Shown here: positions 61,158-64,000 of the stretch, piece after piece | Position numbering within the stretch: position 1 is the first letter of the stretch | Layout of the letters: every line of letters starts with the position of its first letter | From: Onthophagus taurus | Taxonomy: Eukaryota; Arthropoda; Insecta; Coleoptera; Scarabaeidae | Assembly: GCF_036711975.1 (NCBI RefSeq) | Contig: NC_091972.1 | Span: 10,917,001 to 10,981,000, forward strand | DNA: 64,000 bases | Reading direction: 5' to 3' | Notes under the pieces: model-generated | What the model saw: only the letters and a program-made list of their open reading frames with translations | Told to the model about the DNA's origin: nothing | The model's database searches: none | Program-made: the position numbers and the translations under genes

Positions 61158-62959
61158 TTACAATTTAGACTGTGTCATTTTATTTAATAATCTTTTAAGT
61201 TCGCGTCTTATTATTTTCCCAGATGATGTTCGTGGTATTTCATCCACAAAATAAACATCATAAAGTTGTTTATGTTTACTCAAAATTCCAGCTAAGTATT
61301 CTTTTACTTCTTCTTGGCTCAGGTTAACTCCGCCAACTTTCACAACAAAAGCAATAGGAACCTCCCCAGCACTTTCATCAGGTTTTCCAATAACACCAAC
61401 ATCCGCAATTTTTTTGTTAGTTATCAATACTGCTTCAAGTTCAGATGGAGATACTTGAAATCCTTTGCATTTAATAAACTCTTTCAATCTATCAACTATG
61501 TATATGTAACCTTCTTCATCGTAATAACCAATATCGCCAGATTTTAAATAACCATCTTCAGTAAAAGCTTCTTTTGTGGCTGTTTCGTTTTTATAATAAC
61601 ATTTCATCATCATTTCACTTTTTGTACAAATTTCTCCTTGGTGATTTGCTGGTAAGTTTCTTCCAGTTTCCACATCTCTAATACAAAGAGTTGTAGCGAT
61701 TCCAATTTTTCCAACTGATTTTATATTTGTAGATCCTGGCGGAGTTGTTGCAATGATCATATGGGCTTCAGTGGTGCCATAAACAATACGAACGTCGTTT
61801 AATTTTAATCTATTTTTCACCAATAGTAAAATATCTTCTCCAATAGGAGCTGATCCACAAACAATGTCTGTTAAATTACTCAAATCATGTTCATCAATAC
61901 TCGGAGTTTTAGCCAAGTAATTTACAAGTGGGGAAACTGCTGTTAAACTCCATAATTTGTATTTCTCAATACATCGTAAATAATGAAGAGGATTAAAATG
62001 TTCCATGACGATCATCGGTATTGATTTTTGAATAGCTTGTAATTGTTGGTAAAAACCAAAAACGTGGAAAAACGGAAGAACTCCGAGAACGGTTTTCATA
62101 TCGAGAGGTAAAGTTCCCATTGATGGATGTCTATTAGATTAAGATCTATATTAAGAATTCTTTTGTATCAATAATTACTTACTGTATAGCAATTAATGTT
62201 GCGTTTATATTGTGATGTGTGGTAACAACAGCTTTGGGCAAACCAGTAGTTCCAGATGAAAACATAATAAAGGCAATGTGCTCTTTAGTGTTAACTTGTT
62301 TAATTTTAAAATTTGTATTGGAGCATTCTAAGAACTTTTCTAACATAGTAACATCTTTGTTATCGATTTTGTCTTTTAATTCATCAATAACAACAACCTT
62401 TTTAATTGTGTCTGATTTAGATTTTGCTGTCAACAACGTTTCTAAATTTATCTTCGAGCAAAAAACAACTTTTGGTTCTACAATTTTAAAAAGATTTTCA
62501 AGTTCATCTAAAATTATCAATAAAATAAACTTTTAGTAGATGTACATAAATTGAAAAATGTTTTACTTACAGGCTGTGTAAGCTGGATTCATCAAAGCTA
62601 ACGGAATTCCAGTATATAAAGCTGCTAAAACAATTATGGGATAATTAACATGATTATGAGTGTTTATTGCTATTAAATCATCGCTTGTAAGTCCTGAATC
62701 AGTAAGAGCTTGCGCTAATTTTAAAGAATTATTAAAAATTTCTCCAACAGAATTCGATTCATTTGTAAGATAACTTTTCTATAAATAAATGAAAAACGTA
62801 ATTATGAAATGTAATTTAACACGAAATAAATCAACTTACAAAAGCAATATCATTACTATTTCTTTTCTTCAATTCGTCATGTAAAAGATGTCCAACGTTA
62901 ACCTTGGGAACAGGTAGATGAAGTTTCGTCCCTATTAATATATTTTGGGAATTATTCAT
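61158..62959 (-). CDS. Luciferase-like acyl-CoA synthetase, gene E (4 exons, intact, peroxisomal signal)
   Basis: Exons on the minus strand: 62959-62840, 62778-62571, 62507-62183, 62130-61158; 541 residues with no stop. Exons 1 and 2 have exactly the lengths of gene D (120 and 208 nt). Motifs: FSSGTTGLPK P-loop, FFHVFGFY, YGTTEAH, SGDIGYYDEEG, VDRLKEFIKCKGFQVSP, catalytic Lys523 in SGKIIRRE, and C-terminal SKL, the canonical peroxisomal signal. Three short introns of 52-63 bp. This is the intact member of the C/D/E subgroup and probably a peroxisomal ligase for a fatty or aromatic acid. It pairs with gene D as a tandem duplicate, 629 bp apart. Possible TATA motifs on the minus strand lie near 63012-63020. 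Substrate cannot be deduced from sequence alone. Confidence 0.94.
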
Positions 62960-64000
62960 ATTACTTAGAACTACGTGTTGTAAGATATAGCTCAATATGT
63001 ATTAATATAATATTATATATAACAAATACAACATGCAAAAATAAATATTACTAAGATATTAACGAATTTTATCGTAGTTTGTTTTTTTTAGTATTATGAT
63101 AAGTTTATCGTTGTGGTTTCAAAAACAAGCTCTTGAGAAGATAATTATGTTTAATAAACAACAGAATATGATGGAATTAAAATCATGATGTTCAATTTTA
63201 AAACGTAGCCATACGTTTAATTATATTTCTGTTTTAATTAATTATGTAGCAGTGAGTTGACTCGTAGACTGTAAACAACAATATTTTTCTGCTTTCACCA
63301 AATATAAAATCATAAAGACCACGTAACCTTCACGGTGTCCAATGAGAATTTAGCCATTTTATTCTGTATCTATTATGGTATCACCAACAAGTTAAATGAT
63401 TTGACTTTTATAACGTTTTCAAATATATCCAGGTCTTCACCTTATCATATCTTTATCCAAAGAGGTACCTAACGTTTTAATTTATACCTTTTTGACTTTT
63501 TACATGACGATTTGTCGTCGGAAAGGTCAAAATCATACTGGTTTCTTCATTATCATTATAGGATTACAACTCAAGTGCTAACTACTTCTTGCTTGTAAGG
63601 AATACTTTACTCTACTATAAATTTGCTATCAGGTTCTGCCTTTCAAGAATAAGAACACGGAAAAAAGAGTCCCCAAGTGGAAGTGTCGTTGTCAAGTCCG
63701 TTAAGATCAGAAGATAAACTTAAAATTTAGAAAATGGATGCATATGATATTGCAGAAGTTTTACAATACGATTAATTTGTAGCTTTCAGTCCACCATCAG
63801 AATAAAATCTCATTAAATGAACTGGCGTTTGGAAAGATTCATTTTTCATGAAAACCTGTTATCCAGCTTAGCAAACTGGCTTCATTAAGCATTAGACATT
63901 AAACGAAAGAGGATCAAATAAATAATTATGTACGTATACATGAAAGTTTGAAACAAATTTTAACTTGAACAAAAAACAAAAACGTGTTATGATACTCCTG
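62960..64000. other. Upstream flank of gene E, no further gene seen
   Basis: AT-rich sequence containing the presumed promoter of gene E (TATATAA-like motifs near 63012-63020 on the minus strand). The remaining ~900 bp shows no coding exon of a sixth synthetase on either strand. Confidence 0.5.

Noticed and set aside
49970..62959. Calling the cluster true luciferases
   Set aside because: Family membership is clear, but the FHIFG/FHIYG/FHVFG segment lacks the HHGF context of beetle luciferases, and ligase activity is the ancestral function. Sequence alone does not support light emission.
1..64000. CRISPR arrays, operons or bacterial features
   Set aside because: Spliceosomal introns, AATAAA signals and animal transposons show eukaryotic nuclear DNA; the only regular array (20886-22063) has no spacers.

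Overview
This window looks like insect nuclear DNA, most likely from a beetle. Coding sequence is AT-rich and split by very short introns (about 50-90 bp), polyadenylation signals follow the stop codons, and decayed animal transposons are scattered through it. The beetle assignment is an inference from five genes at the right end. They belong to the luciferase-like acyl-CoA synthetase / 4-coumarate-CoA-ligase-like family, which is expanded in beetles and gave rise to firefly luciferase.

Layout. Positions 1-49,900 are gene-poor. They hold one tRNA-His(GUG) gene (1498-1569) and one single-exon secreted trypsin-like protease gene (4717-5628). The rest is non-coding DNA or mobile-element debris: a fold-back family with pogo-like ends in at least five places; a 928-bp TA-flanked element with arms of about 300 bp sitting inside one of those copies; two broken piggyBac-type transposases (25480-26190 minus, 35226-36063 plus); pieces of a jockey-like retrotransposon (16480-17160 minus; 20515-22153 plus); a TTAA-flanked non-autonomous element filled with about six copies of a 189-bp repeat, inserted inside that retrotransposon piece; a 711-bp element with a 4-bp target duplication that keeps a cysteine-rich CXC tail; and a short first-exon-like frame resembling the start of tyrosine-recombinase-type transposon proteins.

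Positions 49,970-62,959 hold a compact cluster of five acyl-CoA synthetase genes. A, B and C are on the plus strand. D and E are on the minus strand, with C and D convergent and only 113 bp between their stop codons. I placed exons by splice signals, reading frame and comparison among the five copies. Introns fall from six (A) to five (B), four (C) and three (D, E), all at shared positions, which suggests stepwise intron loss. C and E end in SKL and D in CKL (peroxisomal targeting signals). A ends in EKL and B in LLL.

The most notable observation is that two of the five genes carry one in-frame stop codon each while the rest of the reading frame is intact: C at codon 110 (57232-57234) and D at codon 33 (60430-60432). 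A, B and E read cleanly. The cluster therefore looks like a young, still-evolving array in which some members are dying, polymorphic for null alleles, or affected by sequence error.
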